NCBI GenBank assembly: GCA_030065915.1 | Contig: JASJCQ010000008.1 | Span: 124,001 to 188,000, forward strand | Reading direction: 5' to 3' | DNA from: Woeseiaceae bacterium | GTDB lineage: Bacteria; Pseudomonadota; Gammaproteobacteria; Steroidobacterales; Woeseiaceae | Length of the DNA: 64,000 bases | In this document: in pieces, positions 48,967 through 58,498 of the stretch | Numbering within the stretch: the stretch's first letter is position 1 | Layout: each line of letters begins with the position of its first letter | Translations under genes and position numbers: made by a program | Notes under the pieces: model-generated | Told to the model about the DNA's origin: nothing | Database searches by the model: none | The model's input: the letters and a program-made list of their open reading frames with translations, nothing else

Positions 48967-49670
48967 GGCTTGTCCTCCAGTGCAATGACGGCCTCGCGCA
49001 GTTGCCGGCAGATCGAGGCTGCGTCTGTCGACTCGTCGAATTTCAGTGCCTCGCCGATGTGCAGCACAAGTGGTCCCGGGCGAGGTAGCCAGCGCCCCTT
49101 TGGCCAGCACTCGAAGCCACCGGAGACGTGACAGGGCACGACCGGCAGCCCGGTTGCTCGTGCAAGACGCGCGACACCGGATCGAAAGCGCGCGACTTCG
49201 CCGTTGCTTGTTCGCGTGCCCTCCGGGAACAGGATCAGGCTCATGTCGGGACGCTTCAGTACACGGACACATCGTTCTAGGCTCTCCGCGGCGCCGCGCC
49301 GGCGATCGAAGGGCAGGGCATTGATGAAGACGGACGAAAACGCCGTCCTGGCGAAGTCGCTGAAGAAATAGTCATTTGCTGCCGCCGGGTAGGTCCTGTG
49401 GATCTTCGCGATCGGCATCGCTGCCGTCAGGCACAGCGTATCGAGATGACTGGTGTGGTTGCAGACGAGGATACGCGAGCCCGGTTCGGCCAGGTGCTCA
49501 CGGCCGTGTACGCGAAAACGAAACAGGGTCTTGAGAACCAGCCGCAGCACCAGGTTCGCAACAAGCCGCGACGCATACACCAGCATGCCCGGTTCGCGCG
49601 GGCAGCGCTGCAGGCGCTCCTTCAGCGGCAGTCCGAAGTCGCGAACGGGTTGGTAACGCCAGCTTCGCAT
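48963..49670 (-). CDS. 1-acyl-sn-glycerol-3-phosphate acyltransferase
   Basis: A 235-residue PlsC-type acyltransferase with the HX4D motif NHTSHLD and the FPEGTRT motif. It makes phosphatidic acid or acylates another lysophospholipid. The start at 49670 (MRSWRYQP) is supported by GGAG 6 nt upstream; a start at 49724 would overlap cdsA. It lies between cdsA and the CDP-alcohol transferase. Confidence 0.92.
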   Translation of the reverse strand: MRSWRYQPVRDFGLPLKERLQRCPREPGMLVYASRLVANLVLRLVLKTLFRFRVHGREHLAEPGSRILVCNHTSHLDTLCLTAAMPIAKIHRTYPAAANDYFFSDFARTAFSSVFINALPFDRRRGAAESLERCVRVLKRPDMSLILFPEGTRTSNGEVARFRSGVARLARATGLPVVPCHVSGGFECWPKGRWLPRPGPLVLHIGEALKFDESTDAASICRQLREAVIALEDKP

Positions 49671-49705
49671 TCTGATCTCCTTCGAGTCCTCTAGCCCCTC
49701 AGCGG

Positions 49706-50647
49706 CTAAAGGCCGTGGAACCATCGCACGGTGTGAAAGAACAACGGCGCGACAAAGATCAGACTGTCAATTCGGTCCAGGATCCCGCCGTGCCCTCGAA
49801 TCGCCGTGCCCATGTCCTTAACGCCAATGTCTCGCTTGATCGTCGAGATAATCAGGTCACCCAACTGGCCTCCGACCCCGACGACGACGCCGATCAACAC
49901 GAGTTGCGCCCACGTGAAATTCGGTAGCGCCGGCCAGAAAAGCCAGGGAAGAGCGAGAGACACAGCGAGTGCCCCGAGACCGCCTTCAACCGTCTTGTTC
50001 GGGCTGATCGCGCGCCGCAACGGGCGATGACCGAACAGCTTGCCCGAGATATAGGCGGCTATGTCATTCGCCTCGACGGCGAGCAGCAGGAACAGCAGGT
50101 AGGCATACGCGTGCGTCGAGTTCGCGAGAAAGCCCAGGTGCATGAACATCCATCCGAAGTAGACGAATGCGAAGATCGCGAGCGCCATGCGTTGCAGTTG
50201 GCCGTCGCTGCGGTTCTTCAGGACCGGGGCAAGCAAGATTGCGGCGATCACAAAAACCGGCATCGCCATGTACAGGCCGTACCAACCCGGCGAGCCGAGC
50301 CGCGGGTCCGGGACGAACGTCGCCGCGCCCAGGGCGACGATGCCGGCGAGCACCGATCCGGTGTACAACCAGTCCCTGTACAGGCCGGTGGCGCGGGCGA
50401 ACTCGCGGAACCCAAATGCGGCGAGCAGCATTACAGCGACGATGACGGCTACCCGGCCCAGCAGCATCGTCAGCAGTATCAGGGGCACCATGATGAGCCA
50501 GCTCTTGTAAGACTCAAGCGCATGGTCAACGTGTCTGCCAAATAGCTTAAGTGTTCCCAGGGCAGCGCCCGCCACAAGCATCAACGTGCCGGCCGTCGCC
50601 GAAAAGAGCTGGAACACCGGGCTGGACAGCGCGCTATTCACATTCAT
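49706..50647 (-). CDS. cdsA: Phosphatidate cytidylyltransferase
   Basis: CdsA makes CDP-diacylglycerol from phosphatidic acid and CTP. The 313-residue protein has about eight membrane helices and the C-terminal family signature (ISPNKTVEGGLGAL, RDIGVKDMGTAIRGHGGILDRIDSLIF). It heads the cdsA-plsC-CDP-alcohol transferase run and follows the small DMT gene by 4 bp. Confidence 0.93.
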   Translation of the reverse strand: MNVNSALSSPVFQLFSATAGTLMLVAGAALGTLKLFGRHVDHALESYKSWLIMVPLILLTMLLGRVAVIVAVMLLAAFGFREFARATGLYRDWLYTGSVLAGIVALGAATFVPDPRLGSPGWYGLYMAMPVFVIAAILLAPVLKNRSDGQLQRMALAIFAFVYFGWMFMHLGFLANSTHAYAYLLFLLLAVEANDIAAYISGKLFGHRPLRRAISPNKTVEGGLGALAVSLALPWLFWPALPNFTWAQLVLIGVVVGVGGQLGDLIISTIKRDIGVKDMGTAIRGHGGILDRIDSLIFVAPLFFHTVRWFHGL

Positions 50648-50651
50648 CGTC

Positions 50652-50999
50652 TTATCTCCCCATCAGGAACATGCCCGTAAACAGAAGACCCATGCCGGCA
50701 ACGTGGACCGGCTTGATCGGCGTCGCGAAGGCAATGCTCGAGATAATCGCCGCGAACACGAAGGTACTGGCGTATATCGGGTACAGGACGGCCATAGAGC
50801 CGCCGCGCTTGAAGGCAGCGACGAACAGCGTCATGACGCCGACGTAACAGACCACGCCCGCCAGTAATCGCGGGTTAGCGACGTAGCTGAGCGCGCCGCC
50901 GGTTGCGGCGTCGGCGCCGGATTTGTAAAGGTACTGTCCAATCGCACCCAACAGAGCGGCGATAAGGAAAAACACCATGGAAATCATGGGTGTATGCAT
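50652..50999 (-). CDS. Small EamA/SMR-like membrane protein
   Basis: A 115-residue protein with four hydrophobic helices, the size and layout of a half-size drug/metabolite transporter (ALLGAIGQYLYKSG, VLYPIYASTFVFAAIIS). GGGAG lies 6 nt before the ATG. It is the first gene of the phospholipid operon; it could flip or export a lipid-linked molecule but this is a guess from context. Confidence 0.7.
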   Translation of the reverse strand: MHTPMISMVFFLIAALLGAIGQYLYKSGADAATGGALSYVANPRLLAGVVCYVGVMTLFVAAFKRGGSMAVLYPIYASTFVFAAIISSIAFATPIKPVHVAGMGLLFTGMFLMGR

Positions 51000-51203
51000 T
51001 TTTTGCTCCCGTCAGATCCTGTTTTTCCACAGATGCAGAGTAGGGCTGGCAGGGGTCAAAAAGACTGATGAGAAGCTGACGGAGCAATGATGAATTCTGA
51101 TGGTCGTTGGGTATCGCGCCCAAGAGCCTGATTTGCGACGGATTCCGCAGGGAAAAGGCGCCTTGTCAGGCATACTGTTCCGGCACTCGACGAGGGGACC
51201 GAC

Positions 51204-51581
51204 ATGTACCGACTACTGATCCTTGGATGCCTGCTTGGTGCGTTGGCGGCCTGCGGCGGTGGCGGCGAATCTTCGCCGTCGACAGCAAGCGATCTTGCTG
51301 CGACGCTGGCAGCGAATGAGTCTTGGCCCTACGAGGCCGAGGGCGTGCTCGACATTGTCGAGGCCGGCTTCGACGGAACTTCGGTCGCACCGCAGTGGGC
51401 CGTCGGAATGCTTCTCGAGGGTGGCGACGAATTCGGCGTGCTGATCGAGATCGACGGTGGCGTTATCGCACGCGCCGGTATCAACATCGATTCCGGCGAA
51501 CCGGTGCGGGTGTGGCTGGAGTCGCCAAAAGACGTCAGCGGCGAACCGATGTACCCGGTTTCCCGAATGGAGACGTTGTAG
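51204..51581 (+). CDS. Small lipoprotein of unknown function
   Basis: A 125-residue protein with a lipoprotein signal (LLGALAACGGGGESSPS; lipid-attachment Cys near 17) and a small beta-rich domain (VAPQWAVGMLLEGGDEFGVLIEIDGGVIARAGINID). Family not recognised. It starts 200 bp after the divergent DMT gene. Confidence 0.65.
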   Translation: MYRLLILGCLLGALAACGGGGESSPSTASDLAATLAANESWPYEAEGVLDIVEAGFDGTSVAPQWAVGMLLEGGDEFGVLIEIDGGVIARAGINIDSGEPVRVWLESPKDVSGEPMYPVSRMETL

Positions 51582-51608
51582 CGGCCCGAGAAGCGAAGCG
51601 AGCGGGTT

Positions 51609-52973
51609 TCAGAATCCCTGCGAGCGCTGCGCGTCGTCGTACATCTTGGTCAGGAAGTTGCGGATCGCGGCCACGGCTTCGTCGCGCTGCATGAGCTGCT
51701 GCTTCTCGAGTACCTTGGCCATGTCCTCGATCGACCGTCGACCGTCGATCAGCGACATAATGAACGCATAGATCTGCGTCGTCATCGCCTGTGTCTTGAA
51801 TGACTGCGACAGCGGTACCGCAGCTTTGCCGGTGACGATCCAGTCGGGCAGGGCGCGATACCTCGGCGGCGCCTTGATCTTCTTTTCCTTGAACGCAGAG
51901 AACGTGAAGACCTTCTCCTGTCGCCCATGCCGGCTGGCCGGTGAGCACATGTAGGGGATGGTCGATTGGCTGACGTAGGGATCTGAAAAACCACTCTCGG
52001 CAACGATCGCCTTGACCTCTTCCGGGCTGTAACAGCGCGCGCGCTTCGGGTGGGTGAAGGCCAGCGAACCGAAGTTCAGCCAGCGGCCGCCATCGGCGAG
52101 CAGGCGATTGATGCGCTTGGCGAACACCTCGAGGTCCTCGCTGATGATGTCGATGAGCCACGGCGTCACCACGGTATCGAAAAAACCGTCGGCAAACGGC
52201 GCGCGCAGGGCGTCACCCAGGACCAGGCTGACCTTGTCGGTTGCCGCCGGCGCCTTCAGCGTCCGCAGGACGGCGTCGTCTTCCAGCGATGCCGGCGCGA
52301 TCGGAAACTCATACATCTTCAGCTTGTCGCCTCGAATCATCTTTTTCGCGACGAACATCAGCATTGGGTTGAAGTCCATCGCGACGACGTGTTCGCAGTC
52401 CATGCCGGTCGCGATGTCGTAAGCGAGGCGCCCGGCGCCGGCGCCCAGGACCAGGACGCGGCCGAGCGCAGCGTTTTCATTCATGACGGAGCGCAGCTGC
52501 TTTATCGACGCCTGGTTCTCTTCGTCGCCCCAGCACCAGTCGCGATGAATGTTCGCGTAGTAGGTATGGAGTCCCTGGTCGGTCGGCAGTCGCGTCCGCA
52601 TCGCAAGATAGCTTTCGAGGTTGCCGCTGACGTGCTTGTCGACGATCGGCGCCACGAGCTTCTTCAGCTTCTTCTGGTGTTCCCGACAAGCGTCGCGATA
52701 GCGCTCGATCCGGCGCTTCGCCAGCGGCCGGATGTTCTTGTTCTTGAGTTCGATCTCGAGCCCCTGGATCTCGTGGCTGACCGACTGGACCGCCATGTGC
52801 AATCGATTACGCCACTCATGCAGGCTGGCGGCCGGTTCGGAGAACAGCCAGGGAATGTCGCCGACGAGCGGGTAGACGACGTCGCTGGCCGGAGACGTGT
52901 AGCCGCCTTCCACGGCTTCGAGTGGCTGGTCGGTACGGGGACAGGCAAACGAGATTGAACGGTCTTCAGTCAT
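51609..52973 (-). CDS. N2227-like (carnosine N-methyltransferase-like) methyltransferase
   Basis: A 454-residue protein. An N-terminal Trm112-like segment (CPRTDQPLEAVEGGYTSP) and a helical region lead to a Rossmann methyltransferase domain (about 175-370) with RVLVLGAGAGRLAYDIA, AMDFNPMLMFVAKK and TVVTPWLIDIIS. The last resembles the N2227/carnosine N-methyltransferase family. A C-terminal helical domain follows. The substrate in bacteria is unknown. Confidence 0.78.
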   Translation of the reverse strand: MTEDRSISFACPRTDQPLEAVEGGYTSPASDVVYPLVGDIPWLFSEPAASLHEWRNRLHMAVQSVSHEIQGLEIELKNKNIRPLAKRRIERYRDACREHQKKLKKLVAPIVDKHVSGNLESYLAMRTRLPTDQGLHTYYANIHRDWCWGDEENQASIKQLRSVMNENAALGRVLVLGAGAGRLAYDIATGMDCEHVVAMDFNPMLMFVAKKMIRGDKLKMYEFPIAPASLEDDAVLRTLKAPAATDKVSLVLGDALRAPFADGFFDTVVTPWLIDIISEDLEVFAKRINRLLADGGRWLNFGSLAFTHPKRARCYSPEEVKAIVAESGFSDPYVSQSTIPYMCSPASRHGRQEKVFTFSAFKEKKIKAPPRYRALPDWIVTGKAAVPLSQSFKTQAMTTQIYAFIMSLIDGRRSIEDMAKVLEKQQLMQRDEAVAAIRNFLTKMYDDAQRSQGF

Positions 52974-53027
52974 GCAGCGAAGTTAAGCACAGTTCGCACG
53001 ATCGTTGTACGACGCGGTTTGGCAAAT

Positions 53028-53056
53028 AAAAAGGCCAGCCGGTAACCCGGCTGGCC
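53028..53056 (-). terminator. Intrinsic terminator of the cytochrome/DUF1501 operon
   Basis: On the minus strand GGCCAGCCGG pairs with CCGGCTGGCC (53033-53042 with 53047-53056) around a 4-nt loop, followed by TTTTTATTT. It lies about 60 bp after the stop at 53117. Confidence 0.92.
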
Positions 53057-53116
53057 TGAATCGTCTGTCGAGAGCAGCGTCCGACGACGAATGAACGCGG
53101 TTGCGTTTCTCCGGTG

Positions 53117-54727
53117 CTAGACCGGGTTGGCGATGATCCCGTTGCAGATCGGCGTGAATGCCGTCAGTGCATCGAGAGCCGCAGCGGTATTGCCGAGACC
53201 GTGTCCAGGGAACAGCCCGGGGAACAGCCCCTGCTCGCCATGAAGTGCCATGTAGTTCAGCAGTGTAAGGTTGACCAACGAGTTGACGTTGTTGGCTGCC
53301 GGAGTTGCGGCACGCTGCACGGCGCCGTTGGCATCCATGTAGCCAATCTGCTGATGTCTGGCGATCTCTTCCGGCGTGGCGCCGATAATCGTTGCGCGCC
53401 GTGTTGGGTTGTAGACCATGAAAAACGATCCCGCGGTCGATGAGTTGTCACTCGACCACTCGCCCTTGCCGCGACCTTCGACCGTGTTGTCGATGGCGCC
53501 GTTGGACGACAGGGAACCGTCACTGAAGACGTACATCATCAGCGGCACACCGACGCGAGCGGCGTACTCGATGCAGGCACCCATGCAGCGACCTGCACGG
53601 AAGTCCTTGACCTCACCCTCGGCACGTCGTCCACCGTGGTAGTCGTAACCACCCATCTCGATGGTACCGGCGCCTGCGAAGCCGTTGATAACGAGCTTCA
53701 TGACGGAAGCGGTCTTCTGGAACTCGCGAGCGTCCCGGCCGTTGCCGTTGAATTCTTCAGCTGTGAAGATGCCGGTCGGGCCGACGATCTCCGGATCCAG
53801 GCCCGGATCGATCGGTACGCCGGCGAAGCGATCGGCGATGTCGGCCGCCTTCAGGTAACCACAGTCCATCATCTCCTTGATGACGGCATCGCGCGTGATC
53901 TGCGTGTTGACGCTGTCGATCTTGCGCTCACTGATGCGATACACCGATTCCATGACCGCCTTGGCGTCTTCCTCGGTCAGGATGCCGACGAGGTCGCCGG
54001 TGTCCACGAGGTTGACGACGTCGCTGGGACGGTCGACCTTGGTCGGCCGCAGCTCGGCATCATAGAGCATGGCGGGCAGCATCGAGTTACCGCCGGAGTC
54101 CGTGTTCTCGGACCCCGCCAGCGTCAGGATCGAACCGTCCGCGCCCGCCCGTGCGATACCGTACATCGGGTTATGCGGATTGTTGCCCGTATCGTTATCG
54201 GAACGGGCCGGGATGACGGCACCGTTCAGATTGGCTTCGGTTCCCGGCGTCATGCTGGCCAGCATTCCGCGACGGAACGCGGAGTCCAGGTGGAAGCCAA
54301 GGCCCAAGTCGAAGTTGGCGTAATCCTGCTGCAGTACCGGGTCAACCTGGCCCGGCAGCATGTCGCCCGGGAGGCCCTGGCGCTCATAACCGTTCGTCGA
54401 CAGGAAGTCCTGCTGTCCGCCTTCCTGGCCAATCAGTACGTTCGAGCCGGCGATGTTTGCGCCGCCTGCGAGGTCGAAGGCGATGAACGGAATCTTGCCC
54501 GCACCGGCCGTCGAGATCTGGCAGGGATTCTGCAGCAGACCCGCGAGGTCGGGTGACAGGTCCGCCAGCGCCTTGCGCGGGTTGGCGAACATGCTCAGGA
54601 AGCCGCCGCCCACGGTCATGGCGCCACCGCTCATGAAGCCCTGGGCTACGAACTGACGTCGCGTAACAGGACGCGGGTGGTCGGCATGATACTGGGGAGC
54701 ATCAAAGTCGCGTTTACTCTTACTCAT
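53117..54727 (-). CDS. Tat-exported DUF1501-like protein
   Basis: A 536-residue protein with a twin-arginine signal (Arg23-Arg24 in RRQFVAQG) followed by a Gly-rich hydrophobic stretch. The motifs FIAFDLAGGANIAGSN, GGYDYHGGRR and an FSDGSLSSNG segment recall DUF1501 (sulfatase/alkaline-phosphatase-like) proteins, but I cannot see a complete metal site. It is the third and last gene of the operon with two heme proteins, so it probably acts with them outside the cytoplasmic membrane. Confidence 0.75.
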   Translation of the reverse strand: MSKSKRDFDAPQYHADHPRPVTRRQFVAQGFMSGGAMTVGGGFLSMFANPRKALADLSPDLAGLLQNPCQISTAGAGKIPFIAFDLAGGANIAGSNVLIGQEGGQQDFLSTNGYERQGLPGDMLPGQVDPVLQQDYANFDLGLGFHLDSAFRRGMLASMTPGTEANLNGAVIPARSDNDTGNNPHNPMYGIARAGADGSILTLAGSENTDSGGNSMLPAMLYDAELRPTKVDRPSDVVNLVDTGDLVGILTEEDAKAVMESVYRISERKIDSVNTQITRDAVIKEMMDCGYLKAADIADRFAGVPIDPGLDPEIVGPTGIFTAEEFNGNGRDAREFQKTASVMKLVINGFAGAGTIEMGGYDYHGGRRAEGEVKDFRAGRCMGACIEYAARVGVPLMMYVFSDGSLSSNGAIDNTVEGRGKGEWSSDNSSTAGSFFMVYNPTRRATIIGATPEEIARHQQIGYMDANGAVQRAATPAANNVNSLVNLTLLNYMALHGEQGLFPGLFPGHGLGNTAAALDALTAFTPICNGIIANPV

Positions 54728-54752
54728 AGCTAGAAGTCCCTTAAGTCCTGTA

Positions 54753-57263
54753 TTACTGAATCAGTGTGACGGCGCTGCCGAGCATTGCTGCGCAGACGCC
54801 CTTCGAAATGGCTCGGGTGCCACTGCCGCCGGCAACCAGTCGATCGACGAGGTTGTCCGGGCGACCGCCCGCTGCCGAGAACGTAGCGAGTTCTTCATAG
54901 ACCGCAGTACGGTCCGGCTGCGTCGCGATGTTCGTACCCATGATCCGGTCGATCAGCGGGTTGACGAACGCGTCGCGGTTGCTGCCGCCGAACGCCGTGC
55001 CCGGCGCCGAGTCGAACTGGAAGCCCGGGAACATCGTCGCCGCGTTCGGGTTCGGGTTCGCGTCGGTACCGATCATCACGTCACAGTACTGGATCGCCAG
55101 CTGAGCGATCGCGACCTGGTGCGATGACAGGAAGGTGTTGATATCCGAAATCGCAGGCAGCGACTGACGCAGCTCCTGGAAGGTCATGTCGACCGCAGCC
55201 GTCGTGGAATCCACACCCGTCACCGCTGCGTACGTCGCGTTGATTTCGTCAAACGTGCGCAGGCCGATCTTGGAGGCCGGATCGAGGTCCGTCTCCGTAA
55301 TGATCAGCGTCGGGTCGGCCGGGCGGTCGTAAGACAGCGCGCCAACCCTGTCGAAGGTCAGGAAGAACTCATCGTCCGCCGGTCCCTTCTCGAGCGGCAG
55401 TACCGCGCCGAGTACCGACAGCGGCTGGCCGAGCTCACCGAACTGGGCGCCGGACAGCGTCGTGTTCAGACGCGAGTACGACTGGCCGACCTTGATCTCT
55501 TTACCGTTCATCGCGATACGCATGCCCTCGAGAGGGATGCCTTCCGGACGCGAACCGTCCAGGGTCACGAAGTGCGGCTTGTCAAACAGGTAGGCGTAGT
55601 TGTCGAACTGCTGCGCCTCGAACAGGATATACGAGGACTGCGGTGCGGCAGCGATGTCTTCCGAGATATCGAACAGCAGGAAGAAGCGCTCACCGACGCC
55701 AGCGTCGAAGTTCTGAGTGACCTGTTCGGGCGTCATCGCACGACGATGAACCGCGGCCAGGCGAATCGTGCCCTGCCACAGGCCGTCGCTGGAAGCCTCG
55801 TTACCGAGAACGAACGCGAACGTGTCCTGCCAGTCGACCATCGTGCCGCCGGGAACCGGGTCCGTGTTCGATACCAGCTCGCCGTTGACGTAGATGCTGC
55901 GGCCGTCGATCGGGTTGTAAGTCGCGACGACGTGCTGCAGCGTTGCCTGCAGGACTTCGTCGGCTGACGGCGTCGACAGGGCCGGGTCGCCATTGAGACC
56001 GGTCTCGGTTGTGCGTAACTGGAAGTTGTAGTCGTACAGGGTCTGCTGCAGCGTGAAGTTTCGCGCAGTGGCGCCCGACGAGTAGGTCACGATGCGAGCT
56101 TCTTCCTGCGTGACGTTGGCCGGGATCACCCAGGCTTCGATCGAGAACTCGCCGGACTCCTGGATAACGTCATAGACTTTCTTCGACGCCGTGGTCGTGC
56201 CCTGGGCCTTACCGTCAGTAATGGTGATGCCCCAGCCACCGAACCAGGTGACGTCGCCCGAGAAGTTCAGGTCAAGCGCGGGATCGACACCACTGGTATC
56301 GAATGCGGTCGTGCCGGAGCCCGTCTTGAACTCCCACAGAGCGATCTGCGCATCTTCGTAGCGGTTGCCGCCCGAAGCCAGGACGCCGTCAACCAGCGTC
56401 AGTGCCTTACTAACAACCAGGTCGGGGTCAACCGTCGTCGGCGTAATGCCGTTGGCGAAGGTCGTAATGGCGTCTTCCATGATCTGCGCGGACTGGGCGC
56501 AGCCCACTTCCCAGCAGTTATGGAATTCGTTGCGCAGGCGAATCACCTGGCGAGAGCTCGCCGGCGTGTCGAGATTGATCTTCGGCTTCGCCGCAGCGTA
56601 GGCCGTGTCGATATCCGGATCAGCAAAGTACGGCTGCTGTGCATTCGGTGACTCGGAGCTGTGACAGCCCGCGCAGTTCGGCACGAGTACCGGACCGTGA
56701 ATGATCGCAGCGAAGGCAGCCGGATCTTCCGGGAAGTTCTTGCTGGCGCCCGGGTCTTTCGATACCGGCGCCGTCAGGTTGATCTCACGGCCGCCGGCGA
56801 CGGAATTGCCTACCCAGTTTTCGATCCAGGTCGTCATGATCGTCGCGCAGACCGCCGGATCGGCAACCCAGCAGTTGTGGCCGCCGCCGACTTTCTCGAC
56901 GACGCGCGACAGCGCGGGATCACCGGTATTTACGACCGTCAGCGCCTCTGCGTAAGCGAGGTTGACGTCGTCGTTGCGAACGAACAGCGGCGTCTGGCCA
57001 ACCGACTCGTTGTGGCATGCGCCGCATCGGTCCTGCCCTTTCGCGTTCGACCAGAATTCCTGCTGGAACTTCAGGACGTCAGCATCGGCGGCAACCGGTC
57101 CGGTGTACGGAGCGTCGCCGACATCCGGCACGTTCGAGATCGGGTTTTCAGTCGTGGCTGCGCCGCCACCGCAGGCCGCAACGATGACCGAACCGACGAG
57201 GCTCAGCAGCAGGTTGCGCGTACGACGGGTAATCGGAGAGTGCATTACTTTTTCGTCTTTCAT
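54753..57263 (-). CDS. Diheme cytochrome lipoprotein with LamG domain
   Basis: An 836-residue envelope protein. A lipoprotein signal ends at Cys31 (IVAACGGG). Two similar heme modules follow: CGACH at 80-84 with HNCW at 129-132, and CAGCH at 197-201 with a second HNCW near 252. These look like a tandem duplication, each with one c-type heme and a cysteine-rich partner stretch. A LamG/concanavalin-like domain (about 290-530; EFSIEAWVIPANV, ATYNPIDGRSIYVNGELV) and a C-terminal region of about 300 residues without recognised domain complete the protein. The layout recalls planctomycete cytochrome/LamG proteins. Confidence 0.8.
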   Translation of the reverse strand: MKDEKVMHSPITRRTRNLLLSLVGSVIVAACGGGAATTENPISNVPDVGDAPYTGPVAADADVLKFQQEFWSNAKGQDRCGACHNESVGQTPLFVRNDDVNLAYAEALTVVNTGDPALSRVVEKVGGGHNCWVADPAVCATIMTTWIENWVGNSVAGGREINLTAPVSKDPGASKNFPEDPAAFAAIIHGPVLVPNCAGCHSSESPNAQQPYFADPDIDTAYAAAKPKINLDTPASSRQVIRLRNEFHNCWEVGCAQSAQIMEDAITTFANGITPTTVDPDLVVSKALTLVDGVLASGGNRYEDAQIALWEFKTGSGTTAFDTSGVDPALDLNFSGDVTWFGGWGITITDGKAQGTTTASKKVYDVIQESGEFSIEAWVIPANVTQEEARIVTYSSGATARNFTLQQTLYDYNFQLRTTETGLNGDPALSTPSADEVLQATLQHVVATYNPIDGRSIYVNGELVSNTDPVPGGTMVDWQDTFAFVLGNEASSDGLWQGTIRLAAVHRRAMTPEQVTQNFDAGVGERFFLLFDISEDIAAAPQSSYILFEAQQFDNYAYLFDKPHFVTLDGSRPEGIPLEGMRIAMNGKEIKVGQSYSRLNTTLSGAQFGELGQPLSVLGAVLPLEKGPADDEFFLTFDRVGALSYDRPADPTLIITETDLDPASKIGLRTFDEINATYAAVTGVDSTTAAVDMTFQELRQSLPAISDINTFLSSHQVAIAQLAIQYCDVMIGTDANPNPNAATMFPGFQFDSAPGTAFGGSNRDAFVNPLIDRIMGTNIATQPDRTAVYEELATFSAAGGRPDNLVDRLVAGGSGTRAISKGVCAAMLGSAVTLIQ

Positions 57264-57275
57264 GTCAGTCTCCCC

Positions 57276-58457
57276 TTATTGGCCCATACAGTGCACGGCC
57301 GTATCGGCGAACACCTGCTTCAGGCGGTATCCGCTCGTCCGGAACGTGTTGGTGATCTGTGCGACTGCGTCGCGGTCCGCCTGGTTCTCAGGCTCGCGCA
57401 TGCAGACGTTCTTGAAGACTTTCTTGACCTGGCATGACGCGAATGCCGCGCTGTTGCCCAACTCTTCGCCGAGCGTCTTTGCGCCGTTGCCGCTGCCCGG
57501 CAGCGAGCTGTCGAAGCCCAGGTAGGCGTTCTGACCCTCACGCCAGCGGTTTTCCCAGCTGTCGTCTGTCGTGCGGAATCCCTGCGGGAAGTTCAGGTCG
57601 TTGTTGAAGTACTTCGACTGGACCGTGCCTGCCGTGTACTCCATCGTTTCGGTGTCTTCATTGTAGTTGTAGTAGGCAAAGGCGCCCGCCATCGGGTCCA
57701 TGCCCGTGTGGCAGCCGATGCAGTTGTTCAGGAACAGCCGGCTGTCGCCACCGGGGCTGCGGCTCACGTCCTGGCGGATCCAGTCCGGCGACAGGTTGAC
57801 GTCGAGCATCTGCTCCATGTCGTTACACATGTGATTCAAGAGCGTGAAACGGAACATCGCGCGGTTCGTGCCGGCGACAAAGAAGGCCTGTGCCGCAGCG
57901 CGCGACGTCATGACGCCAGCCGTCGCATTGGACGGGATGCCCATGATGGTCGACTGCTGAGTCTGGACGAGGTCGTCACGCAGGTTGATGTTATTCGCTT
58001 CGAGCTGCTCGAAATGATCGTTGTTACTCGGGGACGGTGCCGCGGAGACGACGCCGTTGCGGCCAACATAAGCGATGTCAGCAGACAGCAGCGTATTGAA
58101 CGGAACGTCGTCGCGGGCCATGCCGATCACCATCGCGATGTAGTCGTTCAGCGGAACGAACACATTTTCTTCGCGATTGGTCCACGGCGCCGCAAAGTTC
58201 TTCAACGTCACGTTGTAGAAGCTGACGTTGTCCATGGCGGTATAGGCAGCCGCGCTGGGGTTTCCCCCGACGATGTCGGCCTCCATTGATGCCAGGACAG
58301 CGTCTGTCGGCGGTACGCCGGCAATGCGGTCATGAATACGTTTGGCTTGTTCGCGCGGTCCGGCATGGGCGGCGCTAGCCATTGCAAGCAGGGCAGCGCC
58401 TAACGTGAATACGTTGGCCAACTTCCGTGCTGTCGTCATCCCTGTAACTTTTCTCAT
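57276..58457 (-). CDS. Monoheme secreted protein, DUF1588-like
   Basis: A 393-residue protein with signal peptide (about 8-32, ending AAHAG) and a single heme motif CIGCH at 246-250, followed by TGMDPMAGAFAYYNY. The segment GVMTSRAAAQAFFVAGTNRAMFRF before it resembles DUF1588 regions of planctomycete-type cytochromes. The start ATG overlaps the stop of an upstream small ORF. It is the first long gene of the operon behind the sigma-54 promoter. Confidence 0.75.
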   Translation of the reverse strand: MRKVTGMTTARKLANVFTLGAALLAMASAAHAGPREQAKRIHDRIAGVPPTDAVLASMEADIVGGNPSAAAYTAMDNVSFYNVTLKNFAAPWTNREENVFVPLNDYIAMVIGMARDDVPFNTLLSADIAYVGRNGVVSAAPSPSNNDHFEQLEANNINLRDDLVQTQQSTIMGIPSNATAGVMTSRAAAQAFFVAGTNRAMFRFTLLNHMCNDMEQMLDVNLSPDWIRQDVSRSPGGDSRLFLNNCIGCHTGMDPMAGAFAYYNYNEDTETMEYTAGTVQSKYFNNDLNFPQGFRTTDDSWENRWREGQNAYLGFDSSLPGSGNGAKTLGEELGNSAAFASCQVKKVFKNVCMREPENQADRDAVAQITNTFRTSGYRLKQVFADTAVHCMGQ

Positions 58458-58498
58458 AAGCCTAAAGCCTTAGGTCTTCTACGATCGTTTGAATTCAC
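58454..58498 (-). CDS. Putative 14-residue leader peptide
   Basis: GTG at 58498, 4 nt after an AGGAGG Shine-Dalgarno, opens a 14-codon frame (MNSNDRRRPKALGL) whose TGA overlaps the ATG of the 393-residue gene. That gene lacks its own good ribosome-binding site, so translation is probably coupled through this small ORF. The peptide itself may have no function. Confidence 0.45.
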   Translation of the reverse strand: MNSNDRRRPKALGL

